The notes: a model not told the origin generated them from the sequence alone. Shown: positions 1 through 11,087, counted from the stretch's first letter. The stretch is 64,000 nucleotides of DNA from Phanerodontia chrysosporium (GCA_001910725.1 MJGA01000004.1:186001-250000), one strand, 5' to 3'. Numbers and translations are program-made.

Positions 1-1267
1 GTCCGCTCCGTAACTACGTACAGACAAACCCGCTTGCACCCGTGCATCGGCTGCAAAAGCTCGGAGAGCATCTCGCCGAACTCGACCAGCGCCGTGCGCA
101 GTACAATGCGGAACGCGCGAAGGTGAACAAGGGCATGCGAAAGCTCCGCGACTCGGACAAGAAGCAGAAGTCAACAACGCCCGTCGCGAGCAACGAGTCG
201 GCCATGCGGCTGTTCGAGGCGCATCAGCGGTTCCAGGATGAATTCCACAATGTGTGGGACGAGAAAGCAGGCACGTCGCTGTTGGGCGAGTCGCCTCTGG
301 CGGGCGTGCGCGTGGGCAACTCGACTTCCTCGAAGTTGAACTACATTCTGAACGAGGTATGCCTCATGTCCTCTCTCCCCGCCGGTGCTTCTCACGGTTT
401 CAACTGTAGATTCGGCTTTACGCAGACTCTGCGAAGTTCCTGATTTTTTCCAAGTCTCCGCTCACGCTGTTATACGTTGCCGAGGGCCTCAACCTCATGG
501 GCGTCAAGTACAAGTTAACCAGCCAGAAGCGGGTTAAGCAGGTCGAGCAGGATGTTATGACCTTCGAGTCCTCTGAAACGTACCGCGTCTTCCTCATGGA
601 ACTGAAGCATGGCGCGCGTGGTCTGTGAGTATCTGGTGTCCTTCACCTTGAGGTCGTAATTCTCAAGCCTTCCCTCGAACCTAGAAACATCATCACCGCG
701 TCCCGTGTAATCTTCTGCGAGCCAGTCTGGCAGGCTGACGTGGAGACGCAAGCGATCAAGCGTGTACACCGAATCGGACAGACGAAGCCCGTATTCGTGA
801 AGACCCTCGCCATTCGCGCCACAGTGGAAGAAGCCATGGTCACTCGCCGCGATGCACTCAAGCACGGGCTTGGGGCTGCAGGCGGGAAGCTTCCTAATCT
901 CGCGGAGGACAATGTCATGCGGGACTTCATTGCCGTGAGTTGCCATGTTGTCTCACATACCGTGTGCGTAGACTAAATCGGCAATGCGTAGCACCCCAAA
1001 TTCCTGCCAGAGCCCTCAGCGCCTGACCTCATCCTTGACTACCCACTCCTCCCTGAAGTCCCTATTCATGACGATGCGCCGAGCTCGTCGACTATAGAGC
1101 GACCCCGCACGCCTGAGCAAACTATTCCCGACGGAAGCGAGGTATCGCCGCCCAAGCTGGTCATCAAGATCAGACCTAAGCGCGTCCGCGACGAGTACGG
1201 CGGGATGGATGACACAGTTCAGAAGAAGCCGAGGAATCGCCTTGTCCGCTTCGCGGATGAAGTCTAG
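1..1267 (+). CDS. SNF2-family helicase/ATPase, C-terminal part (5' truncated by window)
   Basis: The C-terminal helicase lobe of a SNF2-type chromatin or DNA-repair ATPase, expected to act in the nucleus. The visible protein reads from an alpha-helical, Arg/Lys-rich stretch into KFLIFSKSP, then [18 protein letters not shown], and then motif [17 protein letters not shown], the arginine-finger region of SNF2 enzymes. Four exon pieces can be joined (1-356, 410-624, 685-934, 992-1267) with GT-AG introns of 53-60 nt, and the frame stays open to the TAG at 1265. The tail after the helicase lobe is about 90 residues, acidic then basic, ending VRFADEV. The DEAD-side lobe lies outside the window, so the subfamily (Rad5/Rad16/SHPRH-like or another) cannot be decided. 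Family call firm, subfamily open. Confidence 0.85.
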
Positions 1268-1556
1268 CTACACCTTTTCCTGCTCGTTGTTATAACTTGT
1301 GCCATGGACCCCTGATAGGAGAGCGCGTTGGTAACTTCCATGAACCAAACGACTCTGAGAAAATCATCATAGCCTTTGCATGTGCGTGTTCTCCGTTCAC
1401 ATCCTCCGAGAGAGCTTGAGTCCGAGTCATGAGTCTGGCAGGACAATGATATTCCCATCCCAGATTGGACAGCAAGACAAATACGACCAAATCAACATTC
1501 GTATGTATGACAGGCGCGCAATAAGCGCGCCCGCACTACCTTGCCCCTTCGCCACA

Positions 1557-3675
1557 ATGTCCACGATACAAACAACCTGGGTTGTTGTTTACCGCGATCC
1601 CGACACAGAAAAATATCAGTATCTCACATCGTATACGACCTTCAACCAGCCGCAAGAATGTCTTCGAAGCATCATACCGCTTATTTTTGAAGAGAAGCAC
1701 GGCCGCGGCCACCCGCTGTGGCGAAAGCAGCCGGATGATTTCGTATACCGCTTCGTTGAAGTACGTACTCTAATGTCAGTGAGCTACAGATTCTCACGAT
1801 ATTGCGCTAATAAAGCTCACGGAACTGCCTTGTTCCTTGGCCTGCCGGACGCCACTATCAAGGCATCATTTGCTTCCGTCGTGAGCGATGATTATTTGAA
1901 CCAGAAAGGAAATACTCGACCGGGTATGCACACATACCAGCTAGTCAAGAAGCCTGACTCGCTTCTTGTCGCTCTAGGTGAGTGTCTGTGATGACATCTC
2001 ACTCATGCTGACGTCTATATATGCAGAGCCTGATCTCGATGAGCAATCCTCCACACGCCGTCTGGGTACTGTGCATGAGGAAGGACGAGCTGGTGAGTGA
2101 TGGTTGTTACATATCAACTACTTCACCACCTCATGTGGCAAATTTCAGACAGAGACGTGGTCGTCCATGCCGCACAGAAACGCGAATCCCCCTCCAAAGG
2201 GGCAAAGTTGTCTGCACTCAGGAAGACCCAGAAACTGGGTAGAGCCGACGCGATCCACAACTTTCGCCCAAAGGAACTCGAAGGTCCACCCATCCAGATA
2301 TACCATCCCGCCTTCGCCACATTCCTCAACGCCATGGAGAGCACCGAACCGCATGCTGCTGCGGACCTGGACAGTGCCTATACATTCGTGAACATGTGTT
2401 CCGAGTTTTACGACAATGAAGCTCAGCGCCAGGCAGGCATGGTCGCGATGAGTAGGGTCGTCCACGAGACTGTCCTCTCCACTACTGCGCTGTCGGTGAC
2501 CGGAGAGATACGGCCAGACGGCTCTGTTCGGTCACGGTCACCGAATGTCACTGACGATTTCGATCCCATCGTCTGCATCCACGAGCTCAAGAACGAGATT
2601 GGCGAGGGCAACAGTGATCCTCTTGCTCAGGCCGAGTGCTGCTACGTCGCGATCTACTGCTCAGAGAAGGTGAGTCCCAGTGGCTGCGTCTGCGGGTGCC
2701 TTTTGGGGGATGCGAGCTCATCTCTTGCTCCAGGCAAGTGCGCTCACTCGCGTCAGCCCCTGCCCGTGCATCTTGATCGGGACGGCTGGGCCGAACATCG
2801 TTGTCAGCGGTGCAGTGTTCGCGGATTGCATCATCTCGCAGCGCCTCACAGGATACCTCTCCGTGGTGCCTCTCGACACCCTCAAGGCCACGTCGCGATT
2901 TGCTGACGCTGTTCACCGCGTGGCACAACTGTTCCGTGCGCTACGAACTACCATAGCCGAGCTGGACGCCTACTACAGACGGTTAGAACTTCCACAGACT
3001 GCCCTGCCGGCGTCCTCCACATCGAGACGGAGCCGTTCCAGTGCCACTGGCAGTCCTTTGCCCCTGCCGTTCGTGGGTCCTTGGTTCGACGAGTTCGAGC
3101 TCGCTGACGGGACGAAGGTCACGCTCAAGTACACCGAACACTTCATCGTTGGGTCGGATCGTTCGAAGCCGGTGTTCAAGGCGACGGCGACCAAGCGCTC
3201 TGGCGATAACCGCAGCGGCAATGGGTTCCCGGTCGTGGTCAAGTTCACGCGGACGTACTCGCGCGAGGGCCACGAGCTCCTCGCGACGCACGAGCCGCCG
3301 CTTGCGCCACGCTTGTGGTACTTTGGGCGGCTCGAGAACACGGCGTTCTATGTCGTGGTCATGGACTATGTCGAGCACCATTTGCGTCTGCTGACCCCGA
3401 ACGACCGCACTCTGCTCGAGCGCGCGGTCGATCTGCTGCACAAGAACAGCCTCGTTTTTGGTGACCTCCGCGAGCCGAACGTCCTTCGACGAAGTGAAGG
3501 TGGGGTGATGCTCATCGACTTTGAGTGGTGTGGCAAGGAGGGAGAGGCGCGTTATCCTGTCGACATCTGCATGGACCGTGGGATGCCCTGGCACTCCACG
3601 GTGAAACGCGAGGGCCTCGTCACGAAGCAGCACGATCTGCACCTTCTGCGCAAACTCATCGATCGCCAGGCGTAG
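1557..3675 (+). CDS. Paralog A: predicted N-terminal domain + PD-(D/E)xK nuclease-like + protein-kinase-like protein
   Basis: Five exons by comparison with paralogs B-D: 1557-1760, 1816-1977, 2027-2092, 2149-2669 and 2734-3675. The N-terminal module starts MSTIQTTWVVVYRDPDTEKY and carries an LWRK motif. The middle module has RPDG, then VCIHELKNEIGEG and QAECCYVAIYC, the D...ExK...Q pattern of restriction-endonuclease-fold nucleases. The C-terminal module has VVVKF, VFGDLREPN and LIDFEWCGKEG, equivalent to the kinase Lys, catalytic loop and DFG. Exon 2 is 162 nt where B, C and D each have 163, so the spliced frame breaks near 1850. If the 55-nt first intron (1761-1815) is retained, the frame is open again through the whole gene. 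It is therefore a recent frameshift, an assembly error, or a gene using intron retention. Modules are inferred from motifs; the biological role is unknown. Confidence 0.7.
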
Positions 3676-4134
3676 GCGGCGAGCCCCCTCGACGACGCAT
3701 GGTTTGATTGTGTATCTTGGAATGTCATCACCGTTGTATATCAGGTAGCTTGCAACCAACGGAATTATTTCTCTCTTCTCCGACTCAGGTGGACTTGGGC
3801 CCTAACGGTCTGACCGCTGAATGGTATGCGGTGCCTTGGGCCCCTTGACTTCGCGCCCTACTCGCATCGTCAAATGCTTGCTGGCATCAAAAGCCGCCAG
3901 TGTGGTCATATGCCACATTTGTCTACAGACTTGCGAGCAGATATAAAGTTGAATCCTCTGCCTACACTTCGCGATGCGTGCGGGCTCTGTGCTTGTGTTT
4001 CCCGTCGCTGAGCTTGGACCAAATCAACAAGAGTTTCTTGATATGGAACATGAGACAAACAAGACCAAATTGATGTTCATATCTATGGCAGACGCGCACC
4101 AAGCGCCTCATCTGCACCTTGCCCCTCCGCCACA

Positions 4135-6266
4135 ATGACCACTATTCGAGCTACGTGGGCCGTGGTCTACCGCAACCCTGATACAGAGAAATACCAGATC
4201 CTATTTGTCTTAAACGCCAAATCTCAGTCGGACGAGGAGCTAGGGACCGTTCTCAGGAAAGTATTTGCGGACACCCGCGCCCAGAGTCCGGGCCCGCTGT
4301 GGCGTAAGGACGCAAAAGACTTCGAAATCTCCTTTTATCAGGCAAGTGTTGTCTCATAAGCGTGCTAGTCCTTACTCATCACTTTTTCAGCTGGCGCAGT
4401 GGCCTTGTGCTCGCAAGACCTCTGCCGCCACAATCGAGGCACAGTTTGCGAAGACGATCACCGACGACTACATTAAAAACGCATGCGTGTGGCTAGACGA
4501 GTCCAACTGCTACGAAGATGTTGAGAAGGCTGAAAACCTTCTGCTCGTTTTGAGTCTGTATATTTGCTCGTCGCACCTCCGAGTTGTCGTTCTGACATCT
4601 TGCCTAGAACCTTTGCCCGACGAACATCCCGTCAGTCTTGACACTATCCATGAGGAGGGGAGAGTAGGTCAGTACCGCTAGTTGCGCGTTAGAGTCCGCC
4701 ATTGACTGATGCGATATACTCAGACAGAGGCGTGGTTGCTCATGCCGCCCGCAAACGTGATTCCCCTTCCAAAGGCGCTGAGCTTTCGACCCTGAGGACT
4801 GTGCAGAAGCCTGGGGAACTGGGAGCTGTCTACAACTATCGTCCACTGGAACTCAGTGGCCCCCCGATTCAGATCTATCACCCTGTGTTCGCCAACTTCC
4901 TCCGAGCCATGGAGAACCCCGAAAGGCTTAGTACAACCGAATGCGACACGGCTTACCACTTTGTGACGTCCTGTGTGCGCCTTTATGACAATGAGGCTAT
5001 GCGGCAGGATGCCATGAACGCCATGAGCAAGGCTGTGCACGACAATATCACCAACACGGCAAACATTGTCTTCAAAGGAAAAGTGATCAAGCCGGACGGG
5101 TATGTCTTCACTCTTCTACCCGACCCCGCGTATCCGTTCCGGGCTGCCACCTGCATCCACGAGATCAAGAATGAGATCGGAGAGGGCGGAAGTGATCCTC
5201 TGGCTCAGGCTGAGTGCTGCTATGTCGCGGTCTATTGTTCAGAGCAGGTAAGCACCAGCAGTATGTCACACTTGTATGGGAAGAATCTCACATAACCGGA
5301 CCTCTTTGTCAGGCACACGCACTTGCTCGCGTTAGCCCATGCCCTTGCATCTTGGTCGGAACTGCTGGGCCGAACATCGTCGTCAGTGGCGCAATCTTCG
5401 CAGACCGGTTCATCTCGCAGCGCCTTACCGGGTACATCTCTGTTGTTCCCGTCGACTCGGACAAGCTGGATGGGCCATCTCCGCTATCAGCCGCTGCCCA
5501 ACGTGTCGGTAGATTGTTCCGTGCACTGAGGGAGTCTATCACCGAGCTCAACAGCTACTACGCCAATCTGAAAATTCCGAAGCCTCCCTCTCCCTCCATA
5601 CAGCCACCATCCACGACACAGCAAAAACAGAAGAACTCGCGCGCGTCCTCTAGCCTGCCGTTTATTGGTCCCTGGTTTACGGAATTCAGTAGCCTCAACG
5701 GGACGAATGTCACTCTCAAGTACATAGAGCGCTTGGCCGGCGGAGACATCTCTAGGCCTGTCTTCAAAGCCACAGCCACCGAATACTCTGGGCCCGACGG
5801 TGGCAGCCGTAGCTCTCCGGTTGTGGTGAAATTCGCACGGACATACTCGCGCGAAGGTCACGAACTCCTTGCAGCACATGACCCGCCGCTTGCGCCACGC
5901 TTGTGGTACTTTGGGCGGCTCGAGAACACGGCGTTCTACGTCGTGGTCATGGACTATGTCGAGCATCGCTCGCGTCGGCTGTCATCGACGGAATGCACGT
6001 TACTCACAGATGCGGTCACGCTGCTGCATGAGCACGATCTCGTGTTCGGCGACCTCCGCGAGCCGAATGTGCTTCCACTGCACGGCGGCGGCGTGATGCT
6101 GATCGACTTTGAGTGGTGTGGGAAGGACGGTGAGGCGCGGTACCCACTCGATATCTACATGGACGACATGCCCTGGCACCCCACGGTGAGACGCGAAGGC
6201 CTGATCACGAAGGAACATGATCTTCACCTTCTGCGCAAGCTCACCATGAGAGGTTCGAAGGTCTAG
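4135..6266 (+). CDS. Paralog B: intact predicted nuclease-kinase fusion (635 aa)
   Basis: The reference member of the cluster. Exons 4135-4341, 4391-4553, 4608-4667, 4724-5247 and 5313-6266 total 1908 nt in frame. The first intron would be GC-AG. Residues 1-143 form the small N-terminal module (TWAVVYRNPDTEKYQ, then LWRKDAKDFEISFYQ). The nuclease-like module has D268 in KPDG, E290-x-K292 in HEIKNEIGEGGSD and a following QAECCY. A Pro/Ser linker precedes the kinase-like module, with K491 (VVVKF), D565 and N570 (GDLREPN) and D583 (DFEWCGK). All residues expected for both activities are present. There is no signal peptide or membrane segment. It sits between A and C on the same strand, and D is its near-identical inverted copy. 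The nearest known architecture, from memory, is that of Crinkler-type effectors of eukaryotes; that link is an inference. Confidence 0.8.
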
Positions 6267-6523
6267 GCGGCGGGTACACCGGAAGCTCTAGGCTGCGGCG
6301 GTGCGGCATGTAATAATGATTGCTTTGTATACTAGTGATGTTGGAACCAATATGATGTGCTCGTTGTCTCTTCGTACCTGATGTAAAGACTGGTATCGCG
6401 CTGATAGGTGTACGGGGTCCTAGGTGTTCGGAGTCTGATTATGTCATCATACGAACACGAACGTCTCGCTAACTTGCTAGACGCCACGAACAGTCTTGTC
6501 GCCTCGCCAACTTGCCTGCCATC

Positions 6524-8586
6524 ATGTCGGAGGCTGTCTGGGTAGTGCTATACCACGATCCTGAAACTGACGAGTACCAGTATCTTGATCAGCTGCGGCT
6601 CACAAATGTGAGGCCCAACCAAGCTCTCGAGAGCGTGGTGGACGACGTCTTCGCCAAAGTGGTCGATGGCCGCCTGTACCGGCGAAGGCTAAGTGATTTC
6701 GACATCGCATTCTACGAGGTACGTCTGGTGGAGTGTACTGGTGCAGATAATAATACTGAACGATACGTTAATCCCACAGCTCCCAAAATGGCCCTGCCCC
6801 CGCAGCGCTGTCTTGGTCGTGCTCCTGAACGCGTTCATAACGACCGTGACTACGGACTATCTCGACGCAAAGTGCACTCGCCACTCGGCATCTGCGGAAT
6901 ACCGCGACGTTGATGATACTCAGAACCTCGCTGTGATTCTTGGTCAGTGACGCCCGCTCCTTTTCGAGTCCCTTTCCAACTCACACTCTACTCTTAGAGC
7001 CAAGATTTCCCGATCGTCCTTTGTCCGAGGATGAAGAGGAAGAAGAATATCCTATTATTGCGGGTTAGTCCTGTCTATTGTCGCTGCGTCGGAGCCTCAT
7101 GCGCGCACACTCTAGACCGCGAGACCATCGCTCGTGCGGCACAGGAGAGAGGCGCCCCTTTCGCAGATGACAATAACAACTCCCGAGTGAGACGCATACA
7201 AACACCCCGTCAGCCGGACGCGGTTTACAACTTCCGGCCGCCGATGCTGTCTGGCCCTTCGGTCCAGATCTACCACCCCGCGTTCGCCACCTTTCTTCAC
7301 GTGATGGACGAGTCTACAGCATTGGAGTTTACTCCCGAGGAGCTTCAATGGGCGCAGGACCTCATCATCGATTCTTTGGACTACCATCTGACCAAGGGCG
7401 AGCGGAAGAAGGCGATGCGCCCCATGGCTCCAGCCGCGCATCCCCAAGTGCTGAACGCCACAGAGCTCGATCTCACGCCCTGTGGAACGATAAAACCGGA
7501 CGGCGTGGTATTTTCCAGCGCTGTGCCACATGGAGTCACCTTCGTGCCCGTAATAGGCGTTCACGAGATCAGAGCTGACATGGGCGAGGGCGGAGACCCG
7601 CTCCTGCAAGCAGAGCGTCACTACGCCTCTATCTACTCTTCTGACGAGGTGAGCCCAGAGGGCGTAATCCATCAAACACAGCTAACCGACGTTACGGATT
7701 GTTGCAGGCTCGCGCAATCCGCCGTATCTCTCCCTGCCCATGCATACTCATGGCGACTACAGGCCCCAATATCATTGTCAGCGGGGCGGTCTTTGCCGAT
7801 CGGATCATCGCAACACGGCTCACCGGCCTTATTTCCCTCGTCCCTGGCGCGTCAGAAGCCGGCGAGTCCCCACTTGCTACCGCCATGCGCAGGGTCGCGC
7901 GTCTGTTCCGTGCGTTGCGGGTGACGCTCAAGGAGCTAGACGAGTACTACACGCAGCTCGTCGTCCCGTCGCCGAAGGCCGTGGATCCTGCGGAACCGGC
8001 GCCTTATGTGGGACCTTGGTTCACGCAGTTCGTCATGGACGGCATCGAGGTCAAGCTGGAGTACACGGGCCCTGTCTCTCCCCACCACCCGTCGCGCGCG
8101 GTCTTCAAGGCCCTTGCGCACACAGGATCGGGCGAGCCGACGCCGGTCGTCGTCAAGTTCGTGCGCACGTATTCGCGTGAGGGACATCTGCTCCTCGCGC
8201 ACGCGGACCCACCGCTCGCGCCGCGGCTGTGGTACTGCGACAGGCTCGGCAGCACGGCGTTCTACGTCGTCGTGATGGACCACGTCGAGGACTGCGAGCG
8301 CGAGCTGTCCGCCGACGAGCGTGCGGCGCTCCGCCGTGCCGTGGAGCTGCTGCATGGACACGGCCTCGTCTTTGGAGACCTTCGTGCGCCGAACGTCCTC
8401 AGGCTTCCAGAAGGTGGGGTGCGCCTGGTTGATTTCGAGTGGTGTGGCAAGGAGGGAGAGGTGCGCTACCCGTTCGACATCTACACGTCACAGGAGATGC
8501 CGTGGCACAAGGACGTGCACCGCGGAGGCCTCATCACTAAAGAGCACGACCTCCATCTCCTTGAACTTCTCGCCCCCTCGAAATAG
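6524..8586 (+). CDS. Paralog C: predicted nuclease-kinase fusion with ExR in place of ExK (611 aa)
   Basis: Exons 6524-6718, 6780-6942, 6998-7063, 7116-7648 and 7708-8586 give 1836 nt in frame with GT-AG introns. I chose the ATG at 6524 (MSEAVWVVLYHDPETDEYQY) because it aligns with the starts of A, B and D; an in-frame ATG lies 12 nt upstream. The nuclease-like module keeps KPDG but reads HEIRADMGEGGDP, with Arg where A, B and D have Lys, so nuclease activity may be altered or lost. The kinase-like module is intact: VVVKF, VFGDLRAPN, LVDFEWCGKEG. This is the more divergent clade of the cluster, and decayed paralog E is its closest relative. Downstream lies a fragment of the CHK-like kinase that is intact after E, showing C plus CHK was copied as a block. 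Confidence 0.8.
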
Positions 8587-8604
8587 CCGAGATCCATGGT
8601 TCGT

Positions 8605-8775
8605 CTTCATGTCTTGTCATCCAGGCTGAAAGTCAGCTCTTCCAAACTGTCTCTATGTATTCATTGTACGACCGTGCTTATCTCGACTCACCGAACTGCT
8701 TCGAGTCACGACCACCTCTTCTCAATAAATGCATCCCTGTGGTCACGCTACGGCTACATCTACCGCCTGCCTTCA
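8605..8775 (+). pseudogene. 5' fragment of the CHK/APH-like kinase gene
   Basis: The stretch around 8730-8775 reads ASLWSRYGYIYRLPSP, which matches the N-terminus of the intact gene at 18865-20027 (ASLWSNYGYIYRLYLA). The match stops there, and an inverted piece of a paralog-C-like gene begins, so this is a truncated duplicate. The link from the paralog C stop (8586) also resembles the link from the paralog E stop (18620). No expression is expected from this fragment. Confidence 0.6.
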
Positions 8776-8792
8776 CCAACTACTTCATTTAC

Positions 8793-8942
8793 GAGAAGTC
8801 GTTGTGGTATCGTGGGGTGGTCGACCTCGTGGTATTTCGCACGTGCTGAATGACATGTACGCTTCACGTATAAGTATTCCAACTCGACGGTCACTGTTTC
8901 TATGAACACGTCAATGAGGGAGATGGCGAACGCTATAGCGGC
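8793..8942 (-). pseudogene. Exon-2 remnant of a paralog-C-like gene
   Basis: On the minus strand about 50 residues read LIDVFIETVTVELEYLYVKR, then TCHSARAKYHEVD. This matches exon 2 of paralog C (LLNAFITTVTTDYLDAKCTR, then HSASAEYRDVDD). The remnant lies downstream of paralog D in D's own orientation, just as C lies downstream of B. It is therefore the stump of an inverted B-C block. Exon 1 and everything after exon 2 are missing or unrecognisable. Confidence 0.6.
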
Positions 8943-9245
8943 ACTGCTACTTGACCGGCCGGACACGAGGTGGTGAGCAGCTTTGCCTTCGTTTCCGAAG
9001 GACCGAAATAAATGGCACACGAGGTATTTCTTAAAGCGCACGATTGCAGCCGTGATGTTCATTCTCCCATCGAGACATAATCACGCTATGAACGGCTCGC
9101 ACACCCCATAGTACTGCGAGCTCCAAAGCATAGACACAGGCGGGTATCAAAAAGGTCTTTTTTGGTCCCAGTGTATGGGTAATGTACAACGAAACTAGAT
9201 TCCTAAATACACCAGCACACGTACGGTCATAAAGGTGTTCGCCAC
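8943..9245. other. Spacer between exon-2 remnant and paralog D
   Basis: Sequence between the C-like remnant and the paralog D stop codon. It probably holds the 3' flank of D. I see no further coding similarity, repeat or RNA gene. Confidence 0.5.
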
Positions 9246-10705
9246 CTACGCCTGGCGATTGGTGAGCTTCCGCAGAAGGTGAAGATCGTGTTCCTTCGCA
9301 ATGAGGCCTCCGCGTTTGACCAAGGGGTGCCAGGGCATGTCGTCCATGTAGATATCGAGTGGGTACCGCGCCTCACCGTCCTTCCCACACCACTCAAAGT
9401 CGATCAGCATCACGCCGCCGCCGTGCAGTGGAAGCACATTCGGCTCGCGGAGGTCGCCGAACACGAGATCGTGTTCATGCAGCAGTTTCACCGCATCTGT
9501 GAGCAGCGTGCATTCCGTCGATGACAGCCGACGCAAGCGGTGCTCGACATAGTCCATGACCACGACGTAGAACGCCGTGTTCTCGAGCCGCCCAAAGTAC
9601 CACAAGCGTGGCGCAAGCGGCGGTTCATGTGCTGCAAGGAGTTCGTGACCTTCGCGCGAGTATGTCCGTGCGAATTTCACCACAACCGGAGAGCTACGGC
9701 TGCCACCGTCGGGCCCAGAGTATTCGGTGGCCGTGGCTTTGAAGACCGGCCTGGAGATGTCTCCGCCGGCCAGGCGCTCTGTGTACTCGAGAGTGACCTT
9801 CGTCCCGTGGACACTACTGAACTCCGTGAACCAGGGACCAATAAACGGCAGGCTGGAGGATGCTCGCGAATTCTTCTGTTTTTGCTGTGCCGTGGACGGT
9901 GGCTGTGTTGAGGGCAAGGATGAGCGCGGAACCTCCAGATTGGCGTAGTAGCTGTTGAGCTCGGCGATAGCCTCCCTCAGAGCACGGAACAGTCTACCAA
10001 CGCGGTCTATGGTGGCTGATAGCGGGGACGGCCCCTCTAGCTTGTCGGAGTCGACGGGGACAACAGAGATGTACCCGGTAAGGCGCTGCGAGATGAAGCG
10101 GTCTGCGAAGATTGCGCCACTGACGACGATGTTCGGCCCAGCAGTTCCGACCAAGATGCAAGGGCACGGGCTAACGTGAGCTAATGGGAGCGCCTGCATA
10201 AAACGGCGGACTGCGTGAGATTCTTTCGATGTATCCATGACATGCTGCCGATGCTTACCTGCTCTGAACAGTAGATAGCAACGTAGCAGCACTCAGCCTG
10301 AGCCAGGGGATCACTTCCGCCCTCTCCGATCTCATTCTTGATCTCGTGGATGCAGGTGGCAGCCCGATATGGATACGCGGGGTCAGGTAGAAGTGTAAAG
10401 ACATACCCATCCGGCTTGATGATTCCGTTGGCGACGATGTTTCCAGCGTTGGTGATGTTGTCGTGCACAGCCTTGCTCATAACGTTCATGGCATCCTGTC
10501 GCATAGCCTCGTTGTCATAGAGGCGCAAGCAGGACTTCACAAAGTGGTAGGTGGTCTCGCAGTCGGTCGTGCTGAGCCCTTCGGGGTTCTCCATGGCTCG
10601 GAGGAAGTTGGCAAACACAGGGTGATAGATCTGAATCGGGGGGCCACTGAGTTCCAGTGGACGATAGTTGTAGACAGCTCCCAGTTCCCCAGGCTTCTGT
10701 ACAGT
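9246..10705 (-). pseudogene. Paralog D, 3' part (rest of exon 4 and exon 5), cut by LTR retrotransposon
   Basis: This is the downstream half of a B-like nuclease-kinase gene on the minus strand: exon 4 from 10705 to 10259, then exon 5 from 10193 to the stop at 9246. It carries KPDG, HEIKNEIGEGGSD, QAECCYVAIYC, VVVKF, VFGDLREPN and LIDFEWCGKDG, all intact. It is very close to B throughout. A 4975-bp copia element entered exon 4 and left the 5-bp target duplication acagt at 10701-10705 and 15681-15685. Counting the site once, exons 1-5 sum to 1902 nt, so the gene was an open 633-residue frame before the insertion. It is now split, unless the element is somehow removed from the transcript. Confidence 0.8.
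10701..10705. repeat. Target site duplication (acagt), left copy
   Basis: The five bases acagt lie immediately before the 5' LTR and recur at 15681-15685 immediately after the 3' LTR. Five bp is the usual target duplication of Ty1/copia integrases. Confidence 0.9.
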
Positions 10706-11074
10706 TGTTGAAGAGCGGACGTGAAGACCGACGCGCGACATGCGCGGGCGGGCGGGCGCGCGCCTGTCAGACCCCTGACACCGCGGACCCGGAGGACTCT
10801 GCGCCGTGCGCGCAGGTCGCCCCGCACCTCCTGCTCGGTAGACACGTTCTACCGCGCCACCCTTACGTGAGCTCGCTGCTCTAGACAGCGAGCGAATATT
10901 CTAGGTAATATACGTCATTTTCTGTAGCTTTCCCCGACGTGTATGTAGCTAGAGTATAAATACAGTCTCGAGGACGTCGCCCTCGTCGTCCTCGTCCGTT
11001 CACTCGTCTTTACCTGCGCGAATAAGTGTATTCACTTTCTATTCTACTACAAGTAAGTCTATATAATTTTAACA
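10706..11074 (+). repeat. 5' LTR (369 bp)
   Basis: Starts TG and ends CA, with short terminal inverted bases (TGTT...AACA). It contains a TATA box at 10955-10960 and a downstream stretch rich in TCGTC, consistent with a promoter and 5' leader. It matches the 3' LTR base for base as far as I can read. Confidence 0.9.
10955..10960 (+). promoter_or_regulatory. TATA box of the 5' LTR
   Basis: The sequence gagtataaatac sits in the second half of the LTR and is duplicated at 15561-15566 in the 3' LTR. Its position about 115 bp before the LTR end fits transcription of the genomic RNA starting inside the LTR. The 3' copy could drive readthrough toward paralog E. Confidence 0.6.
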
Positions 11075-11087
11075 GGTTATGAGCCCC
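11075..11087 (+). promoter_or_regulatory. Primer binding site, initiator-tRNA-Met half-molecule type
   Basis: Directly after the 5' LTR the element reads ggttatgagcccc. Its reverse complement, ggggctcataacc, is the anticodon stem-loop of a eukaryotic initiator tRNA-Met (anticodon CAU) rather than a tRNA 3' end. Drosophila copia is known to prime from a 5' half of initiator tRNA-Met cleaved in the anticodon loop; the same mode is inferred here. Confidence 0.65.
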
